From Alopecurus myosuroides (lineage: Eukaryota > Streptophyta > Magnoliopsida > Poales > Poaceae), in NCBI GenBank assembly GCA_028641055.1, contig JAPCYS010003698.1:1-64000 (forward strand): DNA of 64,000 nucleotides, in the 5' to 3' direction. Position numbers and translations under genes: made by a program. Numbering within the stretch: position 1 is the stretch's first letter; each line of letters starts with the position of its first letter. Of the stretch, positions 1-13,137 are shown piece after piece. Under the pieces are notes generated by a model. It worked only from the letters and a program-made list of their open reading frames with translations, was not told the DNA's origin and made no database searches.

Positions 1-709
1 ATGATTTGTTCGCTTACGATTACTGTCGGTCATGAGACCCAAACGGGACTTGCTTGACCCCGTTTTCGTATTGATGTAACAACATGGTATCCACGCGAAA
101 GCCGGCTTATAGTACAAGGTAGTTGAAAGGGTCATCTAAACCACAAGTTATGCAGAGGATAAGGCTAGCAGCCGGAAACTCAACGATTATCAAGCATAAC
201 TTCAAACATCATAAAAAGCTGTCCTGAAGTCTTGGGCATTTAGCGACAGGCGATTCGTTTCCTTGAAAAGAAACAATCACGTGTCCTAGACGCGGAAACC
301 CGGACTGGGGGACTTGTGAGCTCTGAAGAAGAAACAGCATTATCCAGCCGATAAAATTCCAACGAGCCACGCATCCGGGTCTCGGGGGCTTAGGGATCCG
401 GGTGTAAGCCCGTTCCCCAGATGTCAACGAAACCCGGAGGTCGGGTCTCGCCAAGGAAAGCATAAAAAAAAAAGTAAAGGTACAAGGTATCAAGAATAAA
501 GTAAGTGGATATCAAGAACAAGCGGGTGCAAAGACACATTAATCAAAAGCCCAAAGGGGCGCAAAGTGCATCGGGAGTTTAAACAAAAATATTACAAAAA
601 CCCTAAAGTATCAAAAGAGCACAGGCGCTCCGCTTAAACAAATAATAAAGCTGTTTTAACGACGCTTTGCCGACTGATGCATATGGAATGATAGGCGATA
701 TTCATTACT

Positions 710-3700
710 TCAAGCTGCAGGATCCATCTTGGCCTTGCCCTTGTTGCCACTGGTGGTGGCGGCGCCACTCGGATCAGTAGCAGTCCCGGGTTGCGAAGTC
801 GCAGGAGCAGAGTCGGCATCGGCCTTCTTGGCAGCTTCGTCCCTTATCTTGATTGCCTCCTCCCTCCAACGGGCAAGCATATCGTACGGCTGGGGGCGGT
901 TCGCCTTGACAATCTTGTCATTAGCATCATAAGCAGGGAGAATCACATCAATCTCTAAGCTATCAGCGATAACGCTAGCCGGATGACGGACTTCTTTCTG
1001 AATAGCCTTGAAGTCCTTTGGCAAAAACTTGGACCCATCCAAGTTGAACTCAGGAAATCCACTCATAAGTTTGGCCAGCTCTAGCTTGGGAGCGTAGGCT
1101 TTAGCCAACGCGAGCCCCCGGGTTACCCCAAATCGGCAGGAGGACCGTTTCCAGTGCCAAATCCACTCGGGGATCGTGGAGCAGAATTCCAGTAATCTCT
1201 TCATATTATCTGGCCTGACACCCGGCAGTCGCAACTCATCAAGTATCCAGCTAACTCCGCTGCAAAGTTGGCGAAGAGTATTTTTGATGGTTTTTAGCTT
1301 AGCAGCGTCATCTTCTTCGGGGGCAGCATCACTTGGGCCTGCTAAAGAGGCCAAAGGAGCAAAGATAATAAGTAAGCAAGTACAGTGGTTCATATCAAAG
1401 GAATCCGGGTCATAAAAAAGGTGAAATTTAAAAATCTTACCAGTCGCGGTACGATAAACGTCAGCAATTTGCACGGAAAGTGTTGTCAGTTTATCCTTAG
1501 CCTTGTGAGCTCTTTTCCTGTACCTTTTCGTCATTTTTTGGCACCTGCGAGCTTCAGTCTCCGCAGCTTCACGAAGGGCCGTTTCTTTTTCAATACGCTT
1601 GGTGGACTTGGCCAGATTCTTCTCCAACTGTGAAACATAGTCCTATAAGGAAGCATGAAGAGGGATTAGCCAGAAACATTATACAAAGTTCCAAGCAAGT
1701 TACTTAGTAATTTACTTGGAACTTGGGGACTATGTGTGGAAACAATTGGTACTACTCGGGATTACCTCGTGCTTGGTTATTAAGGCGTCTAGTATGTTTT
1801 CTTCATCACCCTTCAAGGTATGGAGGGCATCTAGCATTTGAGCAAAGGTCATGTCTTCAGGGCGAAGTCGAGAAGGGCCGGAAGACTGGCCTTCCTGTTG
1901 AAGGGTTGTTCCGGGTCTGGGGGTCGAAACCCGGACCGTTTGAGTGTCCGGGTTAGGAGAACCCGACTTGGTCTCCAAAATGATATCTTCGTCCACCTCC
2001 TCAGAGGGCTGGGGTGATGCAGTTTTTGGTGGAGGTGGGTCCTTAAAAGGGTCTTCTTCATTTCCGTCCTCGGCCTCGTCCTCAACCTCAATGTCCATGT
2101 TATTACACGGCTTCTCCTCTCCCTGCCTCTCTGCTTCAGGAATATCCGGGTCACTCAGCGTAACTGTGGCGCTGAAAGGAAAAAAAGGAGACATTGATTA
2201 GTGGAATGTATGGAAAAAAGAAAGATAACAAGTGCGAGAGAATGTAAGTAAAGGTAGTTTACCCGGGGTTCACAGCATAGTCCGGGGGAAGCTCGCAGCT
2301 GGAGGCGGATGACGTTGGTAAAAGCACTGGCTGCGGTACGCGAAATTGCCCGGCAAGTGGATGACTAGGAGATGGATGACGTTGAGGAGATTGGGAAGGT
2401 TGAGCTGGAGGGGTGCTGGCTCGATGAGCGGGTGAGGTGGAGATACCCGGGTTAAGGGGATCATCCCCCGGAGAACTCCGGGTCACCCTACGTTTAGGGA
2501 GAGGGTCCTTCAAGAAGGGTGAATGTGATAATCGCACATTAAGTTCACGCATAGTGGCAAAGGAGTAAGGCGCACAAGACATGGAAGAGAAGGGAACCTT
2601 TTCAACTACCCCTCTAGTTTTCCTTTTGTTTCCAACTGGGGGTTCTTGGTCAGACTCGGTGGCTTCCGGGTCATTTTCTTCTTCCTCCTCTTCGTCCTCT
2701 GACCCTGAAAGCCGAGTAAGTATCAGATAAGAAAGGACGAGTGGTAAGAAAGGTGGCACAGATGAAAGGCAGGTATAAAGATTATGAAAGAGTACCCTCG
2801 TCGTCATCAATGGACTCGTTTTCCCCTTCGGGGTCTTGGGGGAGGAGAGTTCTCGACCTTCCAGAAGGGATCGTCAGCCTGTGAACAAGTAAATGCAAGT
2901 AGTGGTTAGAGACTATAGCGGATAAAAGTGCTGAAACAAGAAAAAGAGGGTCAGGTCTTACCGCTGGAGCGGGATTCTCCCGAGTAAACGGGGGTAGCCC
3001 GGTAACGTTCTTTATAACATCTAGCCTCTCCATCAGGAAGCCCTTGATGGTCTTGTTGGTGTTGCCAGCAGGGAAGTTCTTGGTGGAGTAGCGGAGGGAT
3101 TCCGTGATGTGACCCGAGTACTCGTGTAGCAATTTCGAACGAATGGAGTTGGGCTGAACCCGGAAATCTACCCAAGTTTTTATTAGATTAAGCCCAAGAA
3201 GGCCATGGGCTGAGAGGGCTGCTAGTTTGGCCAAAAAGGGCTGAATTGCTTCCCTATCAGGCTCGGGTGCAAAAGCGCTAAAAGACTCGGAGGGTTCAAG
3301 GAGGCTCTCCGAGTAACCCGGCAATTTCCTCTCACCATCCGGAGAAGTGTCATGGAAATAGAAGAAAGATAGTTGCCAGTTGTTGACGTGGGAGTTCAAG
3401 TTAAGAGTTGGCATTAGTGAGTGCTTGCGGCGCTGGATAGATACCCCGCCACAAGTAAGAAGAGCTCCGTCATCGCTCTCGCGGCACAGCTCGCATTGGA
3501 ATAACTCAATAAAAAGATCCAGGCTTGGTGGAATGCATAAGTAAGATTCGGACAAGACTATGAAATGGGTAATATTCAGCATAGAGTTAGGCCCTATGTC
3601 GAACACCCGGAGGCCGTAGTGGCTTAAGATTTCCCGGAAGAAAGGGTGACCCGGAGGACGAAATCCCCGGGTCACGTGCTCGGTAAAACAGATTACCTCA

Positions 3701-3891
3701 TTCCCGGCAGGAGTAGGACGGGTTTCATCGTCAGGAGCCCTCCAATGTATCTCCTTTTGAGAGGGAAGGATTCCTAATTCGGCCATTCCTTCCAGCTTGG
3801 CCTTCGTCGTTGAAGACCGACCCCAGTTGGCAGAAGTGGTTTGAGGGGTCTTGGTCGGAGCCGGGTGCCTTCCCTGTCTTTTCAGAGCCAT
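710..3891 (-). CDS. Transposase_28-type (PF04195) retroelement protein, six exons
   Basis: The start is ATG at 3891, just inside an exon that begins after a clear acceptor (…CCCTTGCAG, near 3907). Exons inferred from GT/AG borders and frame: 3891-2962, 2878-2796, 2704-2263, 2171-1766, 1642-1441, 1338-710. The first exon holds the domain called 'putative gypsy type transposon' (core HVTRGFRPPGHPFFREILSH, then GPNSMLNITHFIVLSE). Exon 3 is acidic, then Pro/Ser-rich. Exon 5 is Lys/Arg/Glu-rich and probably coiled-coil. The last exon has a conserved LALAKAY…GFPEF…DFKAIQ block and a Lys/Ala tail. Exon 2 is out of frame unless one base of a five-base homopolymer at 2838-2842 is ignored; related copy B reads through there. 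The protein is specific to the retroelement and I know of no proven biochemical function. Exon borders are inference; the domain match is family knowledge. Confidence 0.75.
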
Positions 3892-4666
3892 GGAGTTGAC
3901 CTGCAAGGGACAAGAGATGTATGGAGTAAGATTCAGAGTATCAGATTGTCCGAGTCTGGAAGTATCAAGACAATGCGAAGGCTAAAATAATACCCGGATA
4001 ACGCGCTACGATGTTAAATGTGGAGGATTTTCCGGGTGTCAGATGAGGTTGAGTAAATTGTTAATTACTTACGTATTGAGGTGGGTTGGGCGAACATGGA
4101 TGGTTGCCCATACCTTTATTGCGAAGGAAATAGCTGGAAAAAGAGGATTTTCCGGATGTTAATGAGACAAGCGGAAAAAACAAGGTGGAACGGATCTAGG
4201 TTGAAAAGCTTGCGAGCGATCTTATATAAAGTTTGATGGTCAATAAATGCGCGGGGATGAGCTGCGACTACGCATCAGGTGCTTAAAGGAGCTAAGGACT
4301 ATCGAAGCGGTTTGATTTGACGACACCAGGAAGGTAATTTACGGGTTGATCCAGATCCGATCCTGGTCAAATTGAAGAAATTGCGAGTTTCAATTGGATG
4401 ATTGAGAGAGGCTTACCGAGGGGATTGAGGTCCGAAATGAGGGTGGTGCGTGGCGCGACTTGAGTGTCTCTCCACGGCCCTCGATGAGAGAAGCGAAGAT
4501 GTGACGACGATGCTTGATGGCGGTGCTGGATAGCTCGAGGTCGAGTGCGGCCGGCAATGGCCTTGTGTTTTGTAGTGTGCGCGAGCCCGGCGGCAGGAAC
4601 TGCGAGGGAGCGAGGAGAAAGGGGATGATGAGGCGAGGTGAAAGGCCTAGGTTTACCTTCGATTGA

Positions 4667-4674
4667 TATTTATA
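4667..4674 (-). promoter_or_regulatory. TATA box of element A
   Basis: TATAAATA on the minus strand, about 780 bp upstream of the ATG at 3891. The same box lies at the same place in copy B (9275-9282). A splice donor (GGTAAGCCTC) near 4415 and the acceptor near 3907 suggest a 5'-UTR intron between this promoter and the coding start. Confidence 0.6.
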
Positions 4675-5504
4675 AGGGAGGTGGTGAGCTCACCCGTGGC
4701 TGGAAAACCGCAAGTTACGGAGCCGTAATTATCCGCGCGGATTTGGCGTTGCATGCGTTCGGAACGAGGTAAAATGTTCCGTTGGCGGAGGAAACGCAAC
4801 TTACCCCGAGATATCAGGGATCCTTATCGAGAGTGGGACCTTAACATTTTAGGGTTCAACTCTGGAAAGGCCTGTTAGGCATTCGGGGGAGGATCGAGTT
4901 ACCGTATGACCGTCATGGAGCTAAGCCTAGCCATCTGTCAAAGCAATTTAACCCGGTTCCCATAAACTTGGGTGTTTCGTATCTTTTTCAGGGAATAGCG
5001 AGCGCTTCAAGAATGAATCTGTGAAACCCGCGCTATCCTGGGGACTACTGATGAGGGGATAGTAACCCGGTATGCCAACTCCCAGGTGTGATCCGGCCCA
5101 AACGGCAGCTGGACCGGATCCGGCTAAGGCCAAAGAAACTTCTGGAAGGCCCAAGGCTTGTAAGATTCGTAACCCGGATTGTGGGTTGCGATAAGGAAAG
5201 TTAGAGTTTGTATAAAGAGTTCGAGTAGGACTTAGGGTGCGCTTTGTAGGGCAAGCCAAGGGGGGTATGGGTGCTATATAAACCAACCCCTAGGCTTAGC
5301 CTGAGAGAGATTCAAGTCATAGTTATAACACCTGTTATCGAGTATCCAGTATAATTCGTATTGAGATCCGGCGAGTTATTTTCCGGTTCTTAGATTGCTT
5401 TTCGCCATGTCTTCCTTCGAGCTAAACCTTCTCCCAAATACCTGTGTCGACTTGCCCCAAGATCAGTTACCTCAGGTAACATCTGCCGTGATTATCCCAC
5501 GACA
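4675..5504 (-). repeat. 5' LTR U3 region of element A
   Basis: This stretch shares alignable blocks with 9283-9927 and 14566-14781 of copy B (for example the TGGGGACTACTGATG and CCCCTAGGCTTA segments). It lies upstream of the TATA box and ends in the TG…CA-type terminus at 5504. The inner end of the LTR could not be placed, because I found no convincing primer-binding site. The repeated aacccgg motif is characteristic of this family in the window. Confidence 0.5.
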
Positions 5505-8475
5505 GCGTCCTCCGTGACGATCTTGCCTTCAGCATCATATGCACTCATAATTGTGTTCAGATCCATACTATCGGCCAAAGTGGTGGCCGAATGACGCACT
5601 GCGGACTGTATGGCCTTGAAGTCCTTGGGTGAAAACTTGGAGCCATCCGCTTTGAATTCTGGAAACCCGGATATTACCTTTGCCGGATCAAGATTCGGAA
5701 AATAAGCCTTAGCCAGGGTAAAAGCCCGGGTCATACCAATCCGGCATGCCGAGCGTTTCCAGATTTCAATCCAGGCAGGCACGGTGGAGCAGGCTTGGAT
5801 AAGATTTTCTTCACCCGGATATACTTCAGTAGGCCACTTCACGGCGTCCAGTATAAACTTCGTGCCGGCAAAGAAAGTCCGGAGCACAGTCTTTAAAGTT
5901 TTAGCCTTTGTAATGGCATTCTCCTCTGGGGCCGCAAGGTTGGCACCTGTAGTTGAAACAAAGGAAGAACGTATCAGTAATCCCGAGTATCATGTAATAA
6001 AGTAAAGGCATGAAGTCAGTCGGCAGCAAAAACTTACTAAGCAAGATGCGGTAGGTATCGGTAACATGGTCCGATAATTTCTTCAGTGCGGTTTGAGCAG
6101 TATTGTACTTCTTCTTGTATTTAGAAACATCCTTCTTCAAGGTTTCCATGTCATCCTCAAGGGCTTCTCTACGCTTTACCTCGGCAAGAAGAAGTTGTTC
6201 GGTCTTGAGCAAAACTTCATCAGACCGGGTCATCTGTGCCTGTAGAGAACAAGGAGCGCAAGTATCAGTCGGGTATCATGGCAAGCCGACTATTGCATAA
6301 AGTACCAAGCATAACTTCAACAAAGTTATGCTCGGAACTTGGGGACTAAATGTATACTGCGAGATATCAAGTGTTATTACCTGGTGCTCTGCGGCCATGC
6401 GCTCTAGAATGTTGCTCTCTGAGGTCATCATAGTGAGGAGAGTGCTCATCAGCTGGTCAAAAGTATCATTACCCGTGTTAGAAGATCCGGGTCCTCGGAA
6501 ACTCGGAGAAGGAGTTTTCTTCTTAGCGGGAGATGGCATTCGGGTCGTCCGAATGTTGGAACCTGGTGTTCCTCCCCCCGCACCCAGAGTTGCAGTTTTT
6601 TCCTTCTCGTTTGCATGCGAGGCTATCGGATACCCGACTCCTTGACTGGCCAGGTTCATTGGTGACACTTGCCCTTCGTCGCCAGCTGCGGCTGCTGTAT
6701 TATCAGTCGGGGTCCCCGTACCCGGGTCATCGGTCTCCATATCCTCTTTGTCGCTAATAATGACCGTGGCCCTATAGATAGTATGAGTGAGCAGTTAGTA
6801 TACAACCAGGAAAGGGTGATGAAAATGTGATAGAACGTCAGGAAAGGAACTTTACCCGGGATTCACTGCAAAGTCCGAAGGGAATTCGCTGCTGGACCCG
6901 GGCGAGACTGAAAAGTATCAGGTGAGATTTCGTAAGGGAATGGTTCAGGAAGATTGTTTCGTCCAAGAAGGGATAAGGTAAATACCAGCGCGCCGAGTCG
7001 GAGATAATGAAATACCCGGGTTAAGAGCATCAACACCCGGGTAATTTTGGGTCGCTCTTCGCTTGGTCACGGGTGACTCCTTCAAATATGGCCAGTGGAA
7101 TAACGTCAAGTTAGCTCATGTATATCACCAAAGGAATACGAATTGAATATAAGGAGGCAATATGAAACCTTGAAGACGGCCCCTCGGGGTTTTCTTTTAG
7201 ATCCGACTTTGATTGTCGGCTCCACTTCCTCCTCATCACTGGCGGATTCTACCTTGCCATCAGTTTCTTCTTCTTCGTCGTTGTCCTCTTGCTCTGGAAG
7301 TTATCAAGGTCACAGTTGGAAAATGAAGAACAGGACACGACGAACTCAAAGGAACTAAGTGAAGTTCGAAACGTACCTTCATCCGAGTTAGTGCCATCCT
7401 CTTGCTCCTCTGGATTTTCGGAGTTAGGAGGAGTTTCAATCTTCCAAAAGGGATCATCAGCCTGAGAAAAAGGTATAAGAATAAGGGTTATTAGTCATAT
7501 CGAGTGGAAGGTGTGAAAGCAAGAGTATGAAAACCGAGTTTTTACCTTGGGGGCTGGGTTCTCACGAGTGAAGGGTTCTAACCCGGCTATGTTCCGGATT
7601 ACCTCCAGCTTCTCTGTCAAGAAGCTCTTGATAGTCTTGTTGGTATCTCCGGCTGCAAAGCTGTGGGTGGAGTACCGGAGCGAGTCCGTAGTGTGCCCTG
7701 AATACTCGCAAATTAACTTAGTGCGGATGGAGTTGGGTTGGATCCGGAAATCGACCCAAGTTTTCACCAGGTTAAGCCCAATGAAACCTTGGGCCGACAG
7801 AACAGAGATTTTGGCTAGTAAAGGCCGGATGGCCTCCCTGTCCGAGTCAGGGGCAAAGGCGTTGAAAGACTCGGAGATATCGAGAAGGCCCTCCGAGTAA
7901 CCCGGCAGTTTCTTTTGGCCGGGTGGGGAGGTGTCTCGGCAATAGAAGTACGAGAGTTGCCAGTGTTTGACGTGGGAATTGAGAGTGAGGGGTGGCATCA
8001 GAGAGTTCTTGCGGCGCTGGATAGAAACCCCGCCGCAAGCGAGAAGTGCCCCGTCACCGCTTTCGCGGCACGGTTTGCACTGGAAAAGCTCAACGGAAAG
8101 AGCCAAACTTGGCGGAGTGCACAAGTATTACTCGGAGAGAACGATGAAGTGGGAGATATTTAACACGGAGTTAGGCCCTATGTCAAAAATGCGAAGGCCA
8201 TAATGGCTCAGAATGTCACGGAAGAAAGGGTGACCTGGAGGACGGAAGCCCCGGGTCACGTGTTCCACAAAGCATATTACCTCATCCTTCGCCGGTGTAG
8301 GCCGGGTCTCGTTGCCCGGCACCCTCCAGTGGATTTCCTTTTGAGGGGGTAAAACCCCTAACTCGGCCAGTTCTTCTAACTTGGCCTTCGTAACCGTGGA
8401 TCGCGCCCAATTGGCGGATATGGAGTTGGTGGTCTTGGCCTTGGCCGGTGTTTTCCCCTGCTTCTTGGGAGCCAT
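5505..8475 (-). pseudogene. Transposase_28-type gene of element B, broken
   Basis: Homologue of the gene at 710-3891. ATG is at 8475 in a context matching copy A, preceded by a splice acceptor (TGCTTAGCAG). Exon 1 runs 8475-7546 and contains the same GFRPPGHPFF core. An in-frame TAA at 8125-8127 replaces a Ser codon present in A. Exon 2 (7461-7377) stays in frame here, unlike in A. Exon 3 (from 7294) decays near 7160 with stops. Downstream blocks at 6740-6276 (acidic/Ser-rich), 6233-6040 (coiled coil) and 5930-5505 (GFPEF…DFKAIQ) follow the exon order of A. The reading frame is cut at 5505 by insertion of A, removing the C-terminal part. Non-functional as it stands. Confidence 0.75.
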
Positions 8476-9274
8476 GTGATTGACCTGCTAAGCACGAGGT
8501 AGAAGGATACAAGGAATAAGACTCGGAAGCCATGAGTTGTTTGAGTATTAGCAAGTGATATCGAGACAACACGGAAGTTGCGTGCTATCCGGGTATCAAT
8601 CTGCAGAGTAAGGCTCAAACTATCCGGGTATCAAGCATCATAATGAAAATTATGGAGGCCTATGCATTGAAAGATCCTTTAAGGGCGGCGAATGGTTGCG
8701 CAGGTATCTATTGCAAATAAAAGGAACCGGAAAGGGGAAGGTTTTCCGAGTGAAGGAAACAAGGGCGGAAAATTTGGGCGGCCCGAGCCCAGATTGGAGA
8801 CTCCATTTCTAGATTTGTGGCAAAATTAGCAGTTATGGGCGGTAGGGAAGTAAAGTAAAGTCAGCATCTAGTCCATTGGATGAGCTAGAGTGAATACAAG
8901 TAACTTAATTCGGCATGACCGGGAAAATGACCGGCGGGTTGACCTAGATCTGATCTGGAGAAAATCAAGAAATTGCGGAGGCCAGTTAACGGGTATGAGA
9001 GGCTTACTGGAGGAGATCGAAGTGAAGCTCGATGGAGGCAAATAACACAATCTTGGTGCCCCTTTGCGATTCCCGGCGGGCAGGTCGGGGGTTTGGTGGC
9101 GGATCTTGGCGGCGGTGCAGATTGCGCCGTGGCGGAGCGCAGCCGGCGACAGATGGGCTCCGGTGATGCCTGCGGGGTTTCCGTAATGGTGCTCTGTGGG
9201 CTTGAGCACGGGGGAAGAAATGAAGAGGAATGGGGGGAAGTGAGCCGTTGGGGTTAGGGTTAACCCTAAGGGCA

Positions 9275-9282
9275 TATTTATA
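9275..9282 (-). promoter_or_regulatory. TATA box of element B
   Basis: TATAAATA on the minus strand, in the same relative position as in element A, about 800 bp upstream of the ATG at 8475. The region between it and the gene keeps the matching splice-donor-like GGTAAG/AGTAAGCCTC block near 9006. Confidence 0.5.
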
Positions 9283-12200
9283 ATGGCTCGGATGGATAAG
9301 TTTAGTACAACGAGCGGGAGCCGGAAATTACGGAGTAACGGCTATCTGTTTGAGTTTTGTGAGATACGCTTTAAATATTGGGTGAGGCATCCGGACAGAA
9401 ATAGGAAGGAGATATTCTTCATAATATCAAGATCAATTATCGAGTAAAGTACAGGACCTTGACATTTTTGTCAGGGCTCAGACCCGAAAAACTAAGTGTT
9501 TGGAGAGAAGCCGGGTTACTATATGGCCACCATGGAGTTGGGCCTAGCTATTTCTCAAAGCGCTTTAACCCGGCCTTCATGCACTTGTGCGTTTGATATT
9601 TTTGCAGGGAATAGCAAGCGCTTCAAGAAAGGATCCGTGAAGCCCAAGCTATTCTGGGGACTACTGATGGAGGGATAATAACCCGGTAGGCCAACTCCAA
9701 GGTGTAACCCGGCCCAAAGGACGCTGCGCAATTTCCGGCTAAGGATAAAGAAACTTCTGGAAGGCCCAAATTTGTAGGCCTCGTAACCCGGACTGTGGGT
9801 TACGGTAAAGGAAACTTAGGGTTTATGTGTGGTGTCCGGGTAGGATTCAGGGTACATCATGGAGGGTAAGCCAGGGGGTACGGGTGCTTTATAAACCGAC
9901 CCCTAGGCTTAGTTGAGACGGATCTAATGTCGCACCCTGATTTCTAGGGGATACTCATCGTACGAACTGGATAGCAGATTCTTGGATTATGGGGCATAAC
10001 TGCTCCCACGTCCCAGCTTCCTGGTAGGCCTGCGCTTATGCGCGACAACACAAGCCCTGCTATTCCATCGTCGATGTAAACTATCCACTAGAGATCAAAG
10101 GCACTTCCGTCGACGTACTTCAAACCATACACACATGGTACGTCAACGGCGTTGAACAACTGATATCACAACAGATCTCTACGACACAAAAGATTGAAAT
10201 AAGGTGCAAATAGCTCTCATTAGAGCAGAGATAGCAAATACAATCATTCAGAGGGCACATGCCCCAACAATTCATCATTACATCACAGCGGAAGCATTCA
10301 ACATGTCTGAGTACAGACAAGAACCAAATAGGCCTAAGAGGCCGGAAACGAAAAGACGGAGCCCATCCACGAAGTCTCGGATCCTGCCCGGGTCCGCTAT
10401 CTACTCGTCAGCAGTCTCGTCATACTCCACGTAGTAGCCACCATGTAGATCCTCGGAAACGTAGGTCTGCGGAAACCACTGCCCCAAAGGGGTCAGTACA
10501 TAAACGTACTGGCAAGCAAGACTCATAATTCACCAAAGTGTAACCCGTCAACACCAAGCACAGATGCTTTGGGTTCAACGGAAGGAAGGGGAATATAAAA
10601 GATGCTGCAACTGGTTGCCCTAACCAACTACAGAGATTCTACCACTTCCGGCTAACAGAAAGGAGATAAGATCGAGGATTGTAACCAACTGAAAGATAAC
10701 TTCAAACGAACCCATCCTGGATCTCGCCCCTTATCCAAAGAAGCAATCCGAGGATAACTCACACAGTTGTATTAAAGTTGAATCAAGTTATTGTGTCATC
10801 AACCTATTACTAGTCAAGTTATTAATCATTGGGTGTAACATGTTTGATCATTATGTTTAAGTTGTCCTGAGTACTTGTTAGCCAGTACTTTCACCAAGTA
10901 ATCCATAACCGCGGAAAACACGGCTTCTCGAGAAGATTATCCCTGCAGGGTTGCACCAATTTAGCCGTACACGCAAGAATATCCCGCCAGACGGGAATCA
11001 AACCCACCAAGCGAGGCACTCTACACAACCAACCCTTCTTCGCATCAAGCCCAAAGCACCGCGTGCTGTGCGTGCGCGGCTAATCGAGCCCCCCGAAGAA
11101 AAGGAGGACCCTCATAGCACTGGAAGACCACGCCGCCCTAAATGCCGACTACGAAAGTTCCACCCGGGCGCCAAGGGCTCGCAAGATCATGCATGCAGCA
11201 AATGGAAAGCCCGAACTAGTACGGCGATTTGGACGAGAGGCGAATCGGGTCAAGTTGAGGGGGGCGCCCATACTCGCTTCCCACATGCGGGTAGTGCGCT
11301 CATCATGGATCAGTAGACAAGACCCTTTTCCTATTAGGGTCGACACTAGCAGGCCTCAAAACCACCCTGGGCCTCCTGCCGGTGCCTTATCATCAAATTA
11401 TTATTTAACAATAACATTAGCATGATTGATTGATTAAACACCGAGCCCCCAGAACGTAAAAGAGTAGTAACAGAAAGTAACGGGTAACAGACTCGAGCAA
11501 AACAACCTAAGCATGCTAGTAAGACACTGGCTCAACCAAGGGGTGATAGGAATGGAGGTGAGGCAATATCAAGGTTAAGGGATTCATGTGATGGGTTCGT
11601 AACAGAAACAACTACTACTAAGGCTAGCAGAAAAGAACAACGGAAAGTATCGGTAACCAATGTTGAAAGGAACACAGTGGTTCATGTGAGTGATAACTTG
11701 CCTGCAAAACCCAGTAGCCTGGTACTGAGCTAGATCCTTAGAAGGGGTGTCGTAAGTATCGTCGGTCTCAACGTCGTCGTGTATCCGAGAAGAAGCAAAC
11801 AAACAACACAGAGAGATAACAATCAATATCATGGCATAGTGCACAAACATGGGATGATGCATGACCATTTAATTGATGCATAGAAATAAACTAGTTGACA
11901 AGATAACAACATGATTAAATGGACCCACATGCAATTGGATTGCATATGAAAAGCCCATGAATTATGGTTGAATTAATTGTTTTACAACTAACCAACTTGT
12001 GTAGGTGAATTAGCATGATGCATGCATGAGGAAAACAACAAAATAACAACAATAGAACCAAATGGAAAATAAGGTTTAACAAGTTTAGGATTTTATTTAT
12101 CAAGTTAAGAAATTTTGGTTACTTAAAGGTGTCACTCAAGGATTTGTTGTTTTCACCACTTTAAATTGTTAAAAATAGATAACAAAGTTTATATTTGATA

Positions 12201-13084
12201 AGAACACACAATTTTAGGTGGATTGCATGTTTCACTTGTTGAAAAAGGATTTCAAATAAATTATTTATGAATTAACCAAGTGTAAGCAAGAATTAAATGA
12301 ATTTAATTCAAACATGAACTTATTTGAATTTTTATTTGTTCAAAACATTAAGTGAGATTCATATCTGAAAAGTTTATACTTTTATGGTTGGAAAACATAT
12401 TTTATATGTCCCAAAAGAATTTGTTTTGATCAAGTTATAGAATTAACAATATTAAATGAATTAAACAAGATTTAAATCATTTAACCAATTTTAATTATTC
12501 AAAACATGAAACAAATTTTATATTTGAAAAGGTGGTTTAATTTTGCATGGAAAACATATTTCATTTGTGGAAATTGGATTAAAAATGAGCAAGTTATTAT
12601 TTTGGCAATTATAAATGCAATAAATAAGAAACAGTTGTTTTCAGCAATTTAAATTATTCAAAACAGCAAACAAAAAATTATATTTGGAAAGTACATGAAA
12701 AGTTGATTGGAAAACATATTTAGTTTGTGGAATTTGGAATTTTTATGCCCAAGTTATGAATTTTGCAAGTTTAAGTGAATTTGAAAAGTTTTGAAATATT
12801 GCACCAATTTAAAATATTCAAAACAGTAAACAAATTTTATATTTGGATAGATCATTTAATTTGGGACACAAAACATATTTTAAAAGTCAAAATTGGAGTT
12901 AAAATGAAATAGTTATGCAATTTACAATTTTAGGGTGCAAATCTGCCAATTTTAGGGAATCAGGGACTTGGAAAAATTATTACAGGGGCTGGAAAGAAAT
13001 AGAAGGGACCTAGTTGTGATTTCCTGGAAGTTTTAGGTATCAAAACAATGCAAAAAAAATGTTTTTGGGTTACTGTGGGAGGGG

Positions 13085-13137
13085 GGAATCGAACCCCTCC
13101 CTCCTGCTGCGCCAAGGGGGGTGGAACCAGTGGGCTA
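13085..13137 (-). other. tRNA-like segment with A and B boxes inside the solo LTR
   Basis: The minus strand contains GGTTCGATTCC (13085-13095), a perfect pol III B box. About 32 nt before it lies TAGCCCACTGG (13127-13137), one mismatch from the A-box consensus. The B box is flanked by a short GGGG/CCCC stem like a T-arm. I could not fold a complete acceptor stem, so this is tRNA-like, not a tRNA gene. The duplicate at about 32077-32131 keeps both boxes. Confidence 0.4.

Larger units (their letters stand above)
1..5504 (-). mobile_element. LTR-retroelement A (gypsy-associated, Sabrina-like?), partial
   Basis: Read on the minus strand, an LTR-type terminus begins at 5504 with TGTCGTGGGATAATCACGG, followed by a promoter near 4670, a spliced gene (3891 to 710) and 709 bp of further sequence running off the left edge. 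The terminus matches the one at 14781 that ends related copy B, which fixes the boundary. Element A lies inside B: B's gene is cut exactly at 5505, and the adjacent bases GCGTC would be the target-site duplication to find beyond the left edge. No gag-pol (protease, RT, RNase H, integrase) is visible, so this looks like a non-autonomous element, or the pol part lies outside the window. The family name is tentative. Confidence 0.7.
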
